Assembly (NCBI GenBank): GCA_030268105.1
Contig: BSDZ01000035.1
Location: 1 to 64,000, forward strand
Direction: 5' to 3'
Length of the DNA stretch: 64,000 nt
From: Volvox africanus
Taxonomy: Eukaryota > Chlorophyta > Chlorophyceae > Chlamydomonadales > Volvocaceae
Part shown: one piece after another, positions 1 to 11,621 of the stretch
How positions within the stretch are numbered: position 1 is the first letter of the stretch
Layout of the letters: the number at the start of each line of letters is the position of its first letter
Notes under the pieces: model-generated
What the model saw: the letters and a program-made list of their open reading frames with translations, nothing else
Told to the model about the DNA's origin: nothing
Databases searched by the model: none
Translations under genes and position numbers: made by a program

Positions 1-2231
1 GGGCGGATGGGAAGGGGGAGGGGAGGGGAGGGCGGATGGGAAGGGGGAGGGAGGGGAGGGCGGATGGGAAGGGGGAGGGGAGGGGAGGGCGGATGGGAAG
101 GGGGAGGGGAGGGGAGGGCGGATGGGAAGGGGGAGGGGAGGGGAGGGCGGATGGGAAGGGGGAGGGAGGGGAGGGCGGATGGGAAGGGGGAGGGGAGGGG
201 AGGGCGGATGGGAAGGGGGAGGGGAGGGGAGGGCGGATGGGAAGGGGGAGGGAGGGGAGGGCGGATGGGAAGGGGGAGGGGAGGGGAGGGCGGATGGGAA
301 GGGGGAGGGGAGGGGAGGGCGGATGGGAAGGGGGAGGGAGGGGAGGGCGGATGGGAAGGGGGAGGGGAGGGGAGGGCGGATGGGAAGGGGGAGGGGAGGG
401 GAGGGCGGATGGGAAGGGGGAGGGGAGGGGAGGGCGGATGGGAAGGGGGAGGGGAGGGGAGGGCGGATGGGAAGGGGGAGGGAGGGGAGGGCGGATGGGA
501 AGGGGGAGGGGAGGGGAGGGCGGATGGGAAGGGGGAGGGAGGGGAGGGCGGATGGGAAGGGGGAGGGGAGGGGAGGGCGGATGGGAAGGGGGAGGGGAGG
601 GGAGGGCGGATGGGAAGGGGGAGGGGAGGGGAGGGCGGATGGGAAGGGGGAGGGGAGGGGAGGGCGGATGGGAAGGGGGAGGGGAGGGGAGGGCGGATGG
701 GAAGGGGGAGGGGAGGGGAGGGCGGATGGGAAGGGGGAGGGGAGGGGAGGGCGGATGGGAAGGGGGAGGGAGGGGAGGGCGGATGGGAAGGGGGAGGGGA
801 GGGGAGGGCGGATGGGAAGGGGGAGGGGAGGGGAGGGCGGATGGGAAGGGGGAGGGAGGGGAGGGCGGATGGGAAGGGGGAGGGGAGGGGAGGGCGGATG
901 GGAAGGGGGAGGGAGGGGAGGGCGGATGGGAAGGGGGAGGGGAGGGGAGGGCGGATGGGAAGGGGGAGGGGAGGGGAGGGCGGATGGGAAGGGGGAGGGA
1001 GGGGAGGGCGGATGGGAAGGGGGAGGGGAGGGGAGGGCGGATGGGAAGGGGGAGGGAGGGGAGGGCGGATGGGAAGGGGGAGGGAGGGGAGGGCGGATGG
1101 GAAGGGGGAGGGGAGGGGAGGGCGGATGGGAAGGGGGAGGGGAGGGGAGGGCGGATGGGAAGGGGGAGGGGAGGGGAGGGCGGATGGGAAGGGGGAGGGA
1201 GGGGAGGGCGGATGGGAAGGGGGAGGGGAGGGGAGGGCGGATGGGAAGGGGGAGGGAGGGGAGGGCGGATGGGAAGGGGGAGGGAGGGGAGGGCGGATGG
1301 GAAGGGGGAGGGGAGGGGAGGGCGGATGGGAAGGGGGAGGGAGGGGAGGGCGGATGGGAAGGGGGAGGGAGGGGAGGGCGGATGGGAAGGGGGAGGGAGG
1401 GGAGGGCGGATGGGAAGGGGGAGGGAGGGGAGGGCGGATGGGAAGGGGGAGGGAGGGAGGGCGGATGGGAAGGGGGAGGGGAGGGGAGGGCGGATGGGAA
1501 GGGGGAGGGAGGGGAGGGCGGATGGGAAGGGGGAGGGGAGGGGAGGGCGGATGGGAAGGGGGAGGGAGGGGAGGGCGGATGGGAAGGGGGAGGGAGGGGA
1601 GGGCGGATGGGAAGGGGGAGGGGAGGGGAGGGCGGATGGGAAGGGGGAGGGGAGGGGAGGGCGGATGGGAAGGGGGAGGGGAGGGGAGGGCGGATGGGAA
1701 GGGGGAGGGAGGGGAGGGCGGATGGGAAGGGGGAGGGAGGGGAGGGCGGATGGGAAGGGGGAGGGGAGGGGAGGGCGGATGGGAAGGGGGAGGGAGGGGA
1801 GGGCGGATGGGAAGGGGGAGGGAGGGGAGGGCGGATGGGAAGGGGGAGGGGAGGGGAGGGCGGATGGGAAGGGGGAGGGAGGGGAGGGCGGATGGGAAGG
1901 GGGAGGGGAGGGGAGGGCGGATGGGAAGGGGGAGGGAGGGGAGGGCGGATGGGAAGGGGGAGGGGAGGGGAGGGCGGATGGGAAGGGGGAGGGGAGGGGA
2001 GGGCGGATGGGAAGGGGGAGGGAGGGGAGGGCGGATGGGAAGGGGGAGGGGAGGGGAGGGCGGATGGGAAGGGGGAGGGGAGGGGAGGGCGGATGGGAAG
2101 GGGGAGGGAGGGGAGGGCGGATGGGAAGGGGGAGGGGAGGGGAGGGCGGATGGGAAGGGGGAGGGAGGGGAGGGCGGATGGGAAGGGGGAGGGGAGGGGA
2201 GGGCGGATGGGAAGGGGGAGGGGAGGGGAGG
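1..2231. repeat. G-rich minisatellite, 28/29-bp units
   Basis: About 78 head-to-tail copies of a unit that begins GGCGGATGGGAAGGGGGAGG and continues with further G-runs. Units come in a 29-bp and a 28-bp form that differ by one G (GAGGGGAGGGGAG versus GAGGGAGGGGAG), and the two forms are interspersed irregularly. There is almost no other variation, so the array was recently homogenised. It starts before the window. All plus-strand frames are open only because the unit has no stop codon, so I do not call genes in it. Each unit has more than four G-tracts on the plus strand and could form G-quadruplexes. It lies in an intron of the minus-strand acetyl-CoA carboxylase gene. Confidence 0.97.
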
Positions 2232-5200
2232 GACGACGAATGAACGAGACATGATACCTTACAGCAGCTGTAGACGCTGCTGTAAAGCGTGGCCTACCGC
2301 GATGGTGGAGGACGAGGAGGAGGTAGGGGAGGAGGAGTGTGGGAAGGGGGGAAGAAGGGAAGGACGAAAACGTCGAGAACCTGCAAATCCCAATGTAAAA
2401 TAACTATAAACCAACAACCGAATCATGCATCCCTGCCCTAACCGATGAAATAAACACAACCATCCAGAGAACCACTGCGCCAAACTGTCCATTTGGCCCC
2501 TCCACCATGTACACAAAACACACACACAAGACACGACGACCGCCAGACCACCAGACCACCAGCTCACCACCATCACCACCACCACCAACCCTCTTGTTCC
2601 TGACACAACCCACCACCCCTTCCTTCACTCCCACCTCCATGAGGGGCTCACACAGCGCTGCTATCTGCACCATATCCATCTCTGCTCGTACACGACCACA
2701 TCCCCGTACAATCCGTATTATTACTCTCTCGCTGCTCATACCCCATCCCCACCCCCCACCCGCACCTCTGTTGCCAGCCCCACCCTGGCGCCCGCATTCG
2801 CCGCCAAATACACCAGCGGCAGTCTCTCCTCCAGGGAGGTCTCGACCGCCGCCCGGAACACTGCATCCTCGGCCGGACTGAATGAGCCGCTGCCCCAGGT
2901 GATGTCATTCGCCACCGCAATCACAGAGCGACCCTGACAGAGGGGCAGATGGGGCAGATGGGGCCGGAAGGCTCAAGACGATGAGCATATGTTGTATAAA
3001 ACGTGCGTACGAGTACGGGCTCTCCGCCACTCTCCCAAACCCATCCTTCCAATCACTTGTAAATCCTCATCCGTCCCACGGGTCGGACAAACACCACTTT
3101 CGCCCGCGTACATACCCCCACCCGCGTCCACGCACACATTAGCACACACATACACACGCACACGCACACACACACACACAGGCCCCCCTGCACAGGCTAG
3201 CGCCTCATGCTGCTCCCCCCGAGTCAGTCTCACGTGCCCCCCCGGCCCCACTTGAGAGCACTCGGGCGTGTGCAGGGTAAGCTGCCAGGCCACCATGCCG
3301 CAGTCGTTACCCCCGATGGTGGGTCTCCCGGGCGGCGCGCGGATCAGGTGGGGCGGGTTGCGGAAGTCCGAGCAGGGCGCCACCCCCCCTGGCGTCCCGG
3401 GTGCAGGCTGGGGGGGCAGCACCAGCTCCACCGCCTCTACCAACTTTCCCGAGGGGGGGGTCGACTTGGGCTCACCTGTGAAGGGGGGGAAGGAAGGGGA
3501 TGGGTACGGTGGGTATGGGAGGAGGAGAGTGAGCGGCTCATACTCACATACCCACATACCCACATACACATACACATATGCACACTACGCACCCGCAGCC
3601 GCGCGCGCCGCCCACAGGTCCCTCAGTGCAGCCTCGAACACCGCCGGGAAGTCGTACACGTACGTCACATTATGCCGCCGTGCCGCCAACCGTTTCTGTT
3701 GCAGCGGCTCCAGAGGCGGGTACGGCGAGCCAACCACCACGCCTCCCAGCGCGGCCCCACCGACATCTGCAGTCGCTGGAGTGTCGTACATGCTGGTGGC
3801 GGTGTGCAAAGCACCGCGCGGTTGGTGCAGATAGCTGTGCTGTGCAAAGTGGGGATGTGTACGTCCATGATGTACGGCAAGATTGTGCGCCTGGACGTGC
3901 AGATGGAAGGGCACATGGTGGGAGTGTCGTGCAGGGCTGAGGCCAGACGACCACTCACCCCCGCCACACGCCTGTGCAAGTACGGCAGGGTAGAGCAGCG
4001 CCGGGACGTACACGCGCAGTGGTGGTTGCAGACCGGCTGTGGCGGCGTCCTTCGATGTCGCCGCCGTCGGTTGTTGCGGTTGCTCTTGCTGTTGGCTCCG
4101 TTGGTACTGCACGTACTGCTGTTGCAGCGCCTCCCGATACACCTCCACGTGCTCCTCGCCTTGCTCGTGTCCTTTCCCCAGAGGGAGGAGGGGAGGGACG
4201 AGGAGAGGCCGCGTTGCGGTGTCAGAAGTCAGGTCAAGGGATGGTCGTAAGCGGGGATGATTCCGCTCCCTTAGCATCTGCCTGGCATCCTAACGAGACA
4301 ACCAACCACCCGCAAATGCACTTCTTACCTCCCCCCTGCCTCTCCCCTCCGCCCCTCCTGCATCCCCCCTCCCCTGGAGCCCTGCTGCTGCATCTGTCAT
4401 GTCTTTGTGGGTGTCGTCGTCGTCATCGTGTGTGTGTGGGGGGGGGAATGGGTGTCAACCACCTAGCCCGGGAGTTCGCTCTCGCTCAAGACAGATCGCT
4501 CTCCGCTCATACACACACGCATACACACACGCATACACACACGCATATACACACGCAGTAATAGCCTTACACGAAGTGTCCTGTATCCTGTCCCGATCTG
4601 TCCCGATCTGTCCCTGTCCCCCGCACAACCACAACCCACCAGTGGGCATAGACACCACCACCCGCCACGCGCCCTCCCGGTGAGGCCCCCGCAGCCGGAC
4701 CTCCCACGTCGACACAGCCGCCTGGCGTAAAGCCACGCCGTGACGCGCCACCAGCGCCGCCGCCGCCGAGCGAAGGGCCGTCGCCACCTTGGCGTCGTCA
4801 CGGCCGCCGTGGGGAAGCGGCAGCGGGGGCAGTACGGACAGGAAGAGGTGCGCCCAGTCGGGGCGGGCGGCGGCGGCGGTATCGGCGGTGGCGGCCGCAG
4901 CGGCCGCCGCCGATGCAGCGGGTGCAGAGCGCTGCAACTCGTCAAGGCAGTTGGTCTGCGGTGGACAGGAGGTCGGGCGACGGAACGAGGACGTTCAGTT
5001 CTTGTGGAATTGTGATGTATGGAGTGGTAAATGGAAAGCTTCTCCCCCTGTAGCGGAGGGGTGAGAGCTTCACTCCGATTCTGAATCCGGTTCTAGATCT
5101 GGATGTAGATCTGGATCTGGAAACGGTTTTTGTCCCAAGGTTTTCGGGCCCCTTACTTTTTAGCTTCCTACCATCCCCGTGACACTCCCCTGGAGTGCCC

Positions 5201-8200
5201 TCTCACTCCAAGACCAGTGGCAGCTGATTTCCTCCCTCCGCCTTTGTGCCATTTACCCCTTAGGACCCTTCCTCCTTTCTCTTTCCTCTTCCCCCTGGAT
5301 AAGCCGGTCCGAGCCCACCAGGGTTTCCTCGAGCTCCTGCATCGCGGCGGACGCCACGGCGTCACCGTTGCCGCTGTAGCTAGCCGCAAGCAGCGCCGGA
5401 TGCCCCAGACTGCGCACCAGGCCGCGCACAAATAGCCGCCGCAGCGGAGCTGACCTGGCGTCACGTCTTTCAACTGCAGTGTAGAGGTGCCACTGCCGGT
5501 TGCGACTGGGCCGGTACATCAAACCGCTGCCGCCGCCTGCTCCGCCGCCGCCGCCGCCGCCTCCAGATGCGGCGGCGCTGAGGCTGGAGAGCTCCAGCAG
5601 CGTCGCGGTGATGGGCTCGACGGCGGACATGAACGTGTCGGGCTGGAAGGTGCCGTCAGCCGCGACTGCCGCCGTCGGTGCAGCGGCGGCGGCGGCGGCG
5701 ACGGAAGCTGATATCCAGCGCCAGCCTAAGCGAAGCGGGCACGCGGTGCTGCCTGGCGCTAGGAAGCTGATGGCGGAGAAGCCTAAGCTGCGCAGCGCCG
5801 CCGTCGACGACGTCACCGCCGCAGCCACGGCAGCGGCGGTGGCGCGGCTCTGCTCCACCCCCTGCTCTGCCGGCGGCAGCAATGCATCCAGAGCGGTGTT
5901 GTTGCCGGCGGCGGCGGCGCCGTCTACGTTGAAATACATCGGGGTCGGTTGCGACGGCGTACGGCTGTGGCGAGGTGCACCGCCATTGCTTCCGCTGCCA
6001 CTCGCGGTGGCGACAGCGATATGCAGAGTGCCGACGCCAGCCGCACCACCGGCGTCGTCACGCAGCTTGTCCAGCACGGTGGACATCGCCGTTAGTCCCT
6101 GGCCCAGAGACGCCAGCCTATCTAGCAAGAGGAGCGCTGCTAAGCGCTGTGTCGGAGCGGGGGTGTTGGCCGTAGCGGGATCGTCGTACAACCAGGCCGC
6201 AATTTGCGCACCTGGCGAGTCGCACCACCATGCGAAACCCAAAGTATATATTTTTGGGAGGGGGGAAGACGAGGGAAAACGAGGGGGGAGGGGGGAAGTC
6301 GGAAAAAACTTCTGGTGCTGATACAGGGGAGGAGGGTGTGTGTGTGGTTCTAGAGGTTGTTTAGAGCTAGTAAGCGGCGGCCAAGACTGGGGCTCATGAG
6401 CGTGCCTCGGAAGTACGTCGCACTCCCAGTGACGATTCCTTCAGCCATCTCCGTCCCTTTGGCACTGAAGCGCAATTAAAGACCTAAATCCAAAAATGAC
6501 AGCGCAGCCGCCCCTGTCCCCCCCTGCCCCTCCTCCCGGCCGCACCTCGCAACCCCCACCCTGCGCCCTGCTCACCTTCCGGAGCTGATTGCATGACCGG
6601 CTCCCGCAGCAGGAAGGGCGTGTAGAGGCGCTTGATGTAGGTGAGGGCAGCGCGGCGCCTCAGCAGCGCGTGCGACCCAGTGGCATCCACCACCAGGCCC
6701 GCAAGTGCGTCCTCGACGGCCGCAGTGGCCCCCACCAGCCTCTCTATCTGGGCCTCCACTCCGGGAACCACGTGCACGCTGTGCGTCGAAGTGGAGAATA
6801 ACAGAGGAGAGGAGAGGAGAGGTGGAGAGGAGAAGGGGAGAGGTGGAGAGGTGGAGAGGGGGAGAGGGGGAGAGGGGGAGAGGGGGAGAGGAGAGGAGGG
6901 GAGAGGCGGAGAGGGGGAGAGGTGAGGAGAAGGGGAGAGGGGGAGAGGGGGAGAGGGGGAGAGGGGGAGAGGGGGAGAGGGGGAGAGGGGGAGAGGGGGA
7001 GAGGGGGAGAGGGGGAGAGGGGGAGAGGGGGAGAGGGGGAGAGGAGAGGAGAAGGGGAGACGGGGAGAGGGGGAGAGGGGGAAGGCGATGAAGACGAAAC
7101 ACTACGGACATGGTTGGTGGAGGTCGGGGAGGACCAAAATTTGAAGGGCCGGTTTACTGCAGGTGCTCCCCGACTCAGGGCAGAGGGGTTGGGGCAGCTG
7201 AATGGTGCATGTGAGCACCGGGCATTGGAATGATGTGTCCGCATGTATGTGCGCGTGTGTGTGTTCAGGTGGTTCGGAGGTTGAAGCTAGGGTGCCGGTC
7301 TCCTCTCCCGCATCAGATCCCGCACCTTATCCAAACACAACCAGCACACAACTTCTGAAACCCCACATCCCACATCCCACACCCTAACCAATCCGTCAAG
7401 ACGTAGGCAGCGGGGCGATGGCTCCCGTACGGGGCTGACAAGTTCGCAAGGGAATCAGACAGCCGTTACTCCGTCCACAAATCCCTAGGTCCATGGGTCT
7501 TATGCCTTCGCACCTGCCGCGTGCGCTGACGGGCAGGCCACTGAAAAGGCCCTCCGCCACCGTACTGCGACGCGCCACCGCCAACCCCCCCCCGCCGCCG
7601 CCGCCGCCGCTGGCCCCAGCAGTCCCCATCGCCGTCACCGCCCCCGGCACTGCGCGGGTTGGACTGAAGGGGACAGTCGCTGACGCTGCGGCTGCCGTCG
7701 GCGATATGGGCAGCAGCGTTCCGCCGCCGCCGCCGCCGCCGCCCACAGCGCCGCCAGATCCTCCGTCGCTTCGACCTCCCGCAAACATCTCCAGTCCACT
7801 AAGTGATCGCGCCACAACAGTGCGAAGATCCGCCAGCAGGCTTTGCTCCTAATTCGGCACAGGAAGGGGGGCGGGAGGTGGGAAGGCGAATAAAACGAAC
7901 GAAAATGGGGGAAGCGGGGGAGGAGTTACGTAAGAACAGGACGGGAAGGCGTGTATTTGCCGTGTATTTGCGAAACGTGGCACCGTGCAGATGATATATC
8001 GTAGACGTGTGCCCCGAGGAGGTCTGGCTAGCCGCGGAAACTGATGGTCCCCACCCAGCTGGCCAGTTGGAGACACAAGTGGAGGGTGCTAGTCACCGGA
8101 AGGGAGGAGGTCCCGGCGCATGCGCAGCAGAGGCATAGGAGCAGACAGACCGCAGCTGGGAGGCAGAACAGATGCAGTTTTTCCCCTCGTCGATCCAAGG

Positions 8201-11200
8201 GATGGAGTCTCCCTAAGCGTCAACAGCCAACCCACCAGCAGCTGCGCTGCCCGCGTAACCAGCTCCCCGGTGCTCGGCCCCGTCAGCGCCGCCAACCGCC
8301 GCAGCAAGGGGCGGTACTGGGCCGGAGCGGGTAACACCAGACGCACCATAAGGCCTAGAACCAGCTTGCTTTTGAGCGGGAGGCCCTGGTGGCTCAGCTG
8401 CAAAAGGGGGAAGCAGCGGACGACACTGGAAATAGGCCACGCAGGGGGGGAGAGGTTCCGGCCACGACTGCAAAAAGCCTTGATGGCATATGAAGGAGGC
8501 TCATAAGCAATGCAGAGCTGGGTTACTGACCTGTTTCCTTGTGCCAACATCGACATACACATACACACACACATACACACATACACACACACATACACAT
8601 ACACACATACACACATACACACATACACACATACACATACACACACACATACACATACACATACACATATACACACACATACACACACACATACACATAC
8701 ACACACACACACATACACACATACACACACATACACACACACATACACATACACACACACACATACACACACACATACACATACACATATGCACATACAC
8801 ACATAGAGGTAGCGAAATGAAGGGATTATAAGTGTTTGGCAGGCCGCACCGCCCACACCAGCCGGGCAAGGCCAACTGAGCGCCCGGGGGCCACCCCAAC
8901 CCCAGCCCCAGTCGGGTGCTGCCGCGACGTGGCCCACCTATCACCCATCACACACATGCACACATACAAATTGTTGGGATGAGCGAAACATGTATAAAGA
9001 CAATGCGAAGGAAGAAGAAATACCCTGGAAGGGGGGCGCTTTCCCTTCTAACATTACACATACACATACACATACACATACAGACATACACATACACAGA
9101 CACAGACACATACATAGACACATATTTAACATACACAAACACACACATTCCCCTCCGATTCTATTACCCCAACCCCAACCCCGGTCAGCACCCAGTTGAC
9201 GCCACCACGCACCACGAGGTCCAACACAACAGACAGCTTGCCCGCGTGCTTCTTGCGGAGGGCGTCCACCGCCTCCTGGTCGGTAGTGACCCCTGGGTCG
9301 CCCGCATCCCGCCGCGCCGCGCTGAAGGCTTCCTCCACCGCCAAGAACGCCTCTAGGAGCTCCGAAACCTCCGACCGGGCGTACGCCTGCGCAACGGCGG
9401 GGCAAGTGTGCCAGACAGGTGCGGAGGCGGGGAGGATGGGTGTTTACGCAGAAGGGGAGCGAGTTTGGGGGAAACGGCACAGAGCATGGCTGCTGCCAAC
9501 GGAACGGCCGGCGAAAGGGCAGCACTGGTTGTGGTCAGTTGCGGGGCTTGAGCAAGCGTGCGCAAGGGTAAGGGTGGAGTGTCGTGAGGGGCTGAATGAC
9601 TTCAGAAACTGTGCGCGTTGTTTGAAATGGCGAGCACGGAGCATCCCACCGAGTGCCTCTTCTCTCTGCTTGCCTTCCTCCTACAACCCACCCCCTTCCC
9701 CCCGCACACACGCATACAGCCCGCACCCCGCACACACGCATACAGCCCGCACCCCGCACCCCGCACACACGCATACAGCCCGCACCCCGCACCCCGCACC
9801 CCGCACCCCGCACCCCTTCCCCGCACACACGCATACACCCCGCACCCCGCACCCCGCACCCCTTCCCCGCACCCCGCACAAACACACGCACGCATACACA
9901 CACCCGCACCCCGCACCTGGCGTCCGCCTGCATGTGCACGGGCTAGACGAAGCAGTGGTTCCAGGGCGGCCTCCAAACCCGCACGATCTGCCGCTGGGAT
10001 GTCCTGAAAGGTCCAGACCATGCAGGTCGTGTATGGGTGCTTATTCGGGTAACAGCTGACTCGGCAGCACAATGCTTAACCACAAAATCGCACGGCGCGT
10101 CTGTTGATTCGTACTGTTGATTCGTACTGTTGATTCGGGCATGAAGCTGTGAGTCGGTGGTTTAGGTGGCGACGGCTCCACTTTCCCCTGAGCTAAAGCA
10201 GAGCACTGCAATCGACATGTAGCCGGGTGAAATGAACCAACAACTGAAGTTTATGCACCCCTTATCCCACATACACACCTGCAAGGCACGATCCATCACC
10301 TCCGTCACCGCCGCGGCCGGAAAGTCCCCTACGTGGAGTAAAGTCTGCGATCTCTGGCCACCGGGGGGCGACGTCAGCGCCTCCGCGCCCTCCGCAATAG
10401 CTTCCCCGCCGTCGCCGCCAAAAGATGCGCCGTCGTCCTCGTCGCCTTCCGCCATAGCAGCAGCGGCCTCCGCCGCTGCCTCCGCCGCATGTACCTCTGC
10501 CGCATGTGCCGCCACCGCCGACTCCAGCGCCGCTACCAGCGCTGCCGGCATGCGGCCCCTGACCACCGCGAACTCCGCCGACCACTGCAGCAGAGCCAGA
10601 GCTGGGCTGTCCAGGCAAGTGACCAGGTCTTCGACCACCTGCGACCCGGGGGAGGGGGAGGGGGAGGGAGACAAACATCGAAACGCTGGTAATGATCGCT
10701 GACGAAGCCAGGACTAACCGTGAAGGATGACTGACTGACTTAAGGGGGAGGGGGAGGGGGAGGGGGAGGGAAACCGCGAACAGAGGGAAACGCAAATGGT
10801 TATTAACTACCACCACCACCACCACCACCACCCGGTGATGAAATTGGTTATTGGGAGGGGCAGGGTGGAGGTGCGGATTGGAGAGTGCTAGGCGGTTAAC
10901 GCGAAGGTTGCGGATTTGGCTGCGCGAAATTGCTGGCCCCCACTGCGCTGTCGGCTATAGAATCCAGCATTCCGACTCCCGCCTTGCCCTCCTACTAACA
11001 GACACACATACAAAATTTTAATAATAAAAACCCACACACACACTGCTAACTCATCTCACCTGTTCATATGGCATCACATAACCCGCCAGGATGGACCTGG
11101 CGGATTCCACTGCACTTGCCAGAACGGCATCAACGCGGTTGGACAAAATCTGTGTACAAAGGAGAGGGAGGCGGAGGGGGAGTATTATAGACAAGATGAA

Positions 11201-11213
11201 TTGCAGAGGAACA

Positions 11214-11262
<49 letters not shown>

Positions 11263-11569
11263 TACAACCCATCAACACATTCTGCCCACACTCCCAGCAC
11301 GATCCCCACGGCTGGTAAAACAGATCCACCACGGTAACTCTGGGAATACTCGACCTGCGGCGGGCCCAGCTCGGGAAACGTTCCGGGGTATGGTTCCGGA
11401 GCGGCCACTTCCGCCCCCTCATCTAGCTCGAGAGACGCGATGAGCTCCCCCGCGTTGAGCGCTCCGCCCTCCGGCACCACCCAGCGGATGACTCCGGACG
11501 CCGGGGACAGCAGCGGCATCACCATTTTCATCACCTGAGGGGACCGGACGTGTGTGCGGATGTGCGTGC

Positions 11570-11621
<52 letters not shown>

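Noticed and set aside
1..2231. CRISPR-like regular array
   Set aside because: Units are contiguous with no unique spacers, and the host is eukaryotic.
7..2403. Three overlapping plus-strand reading frames of 700-800 codons rich in Gly, Glu and Arg
   Set aside because: The repeat unit has no stop codon in any plus frame and the 28/29-bp units rotate the frame; no non-repetitive coding sequence is attached.
8501..8944. Cys/Val- or Thr/His-rich small proteins on both strands
   Set aside because: They arise from the (CA)n repeat inside a carboxylase intron.
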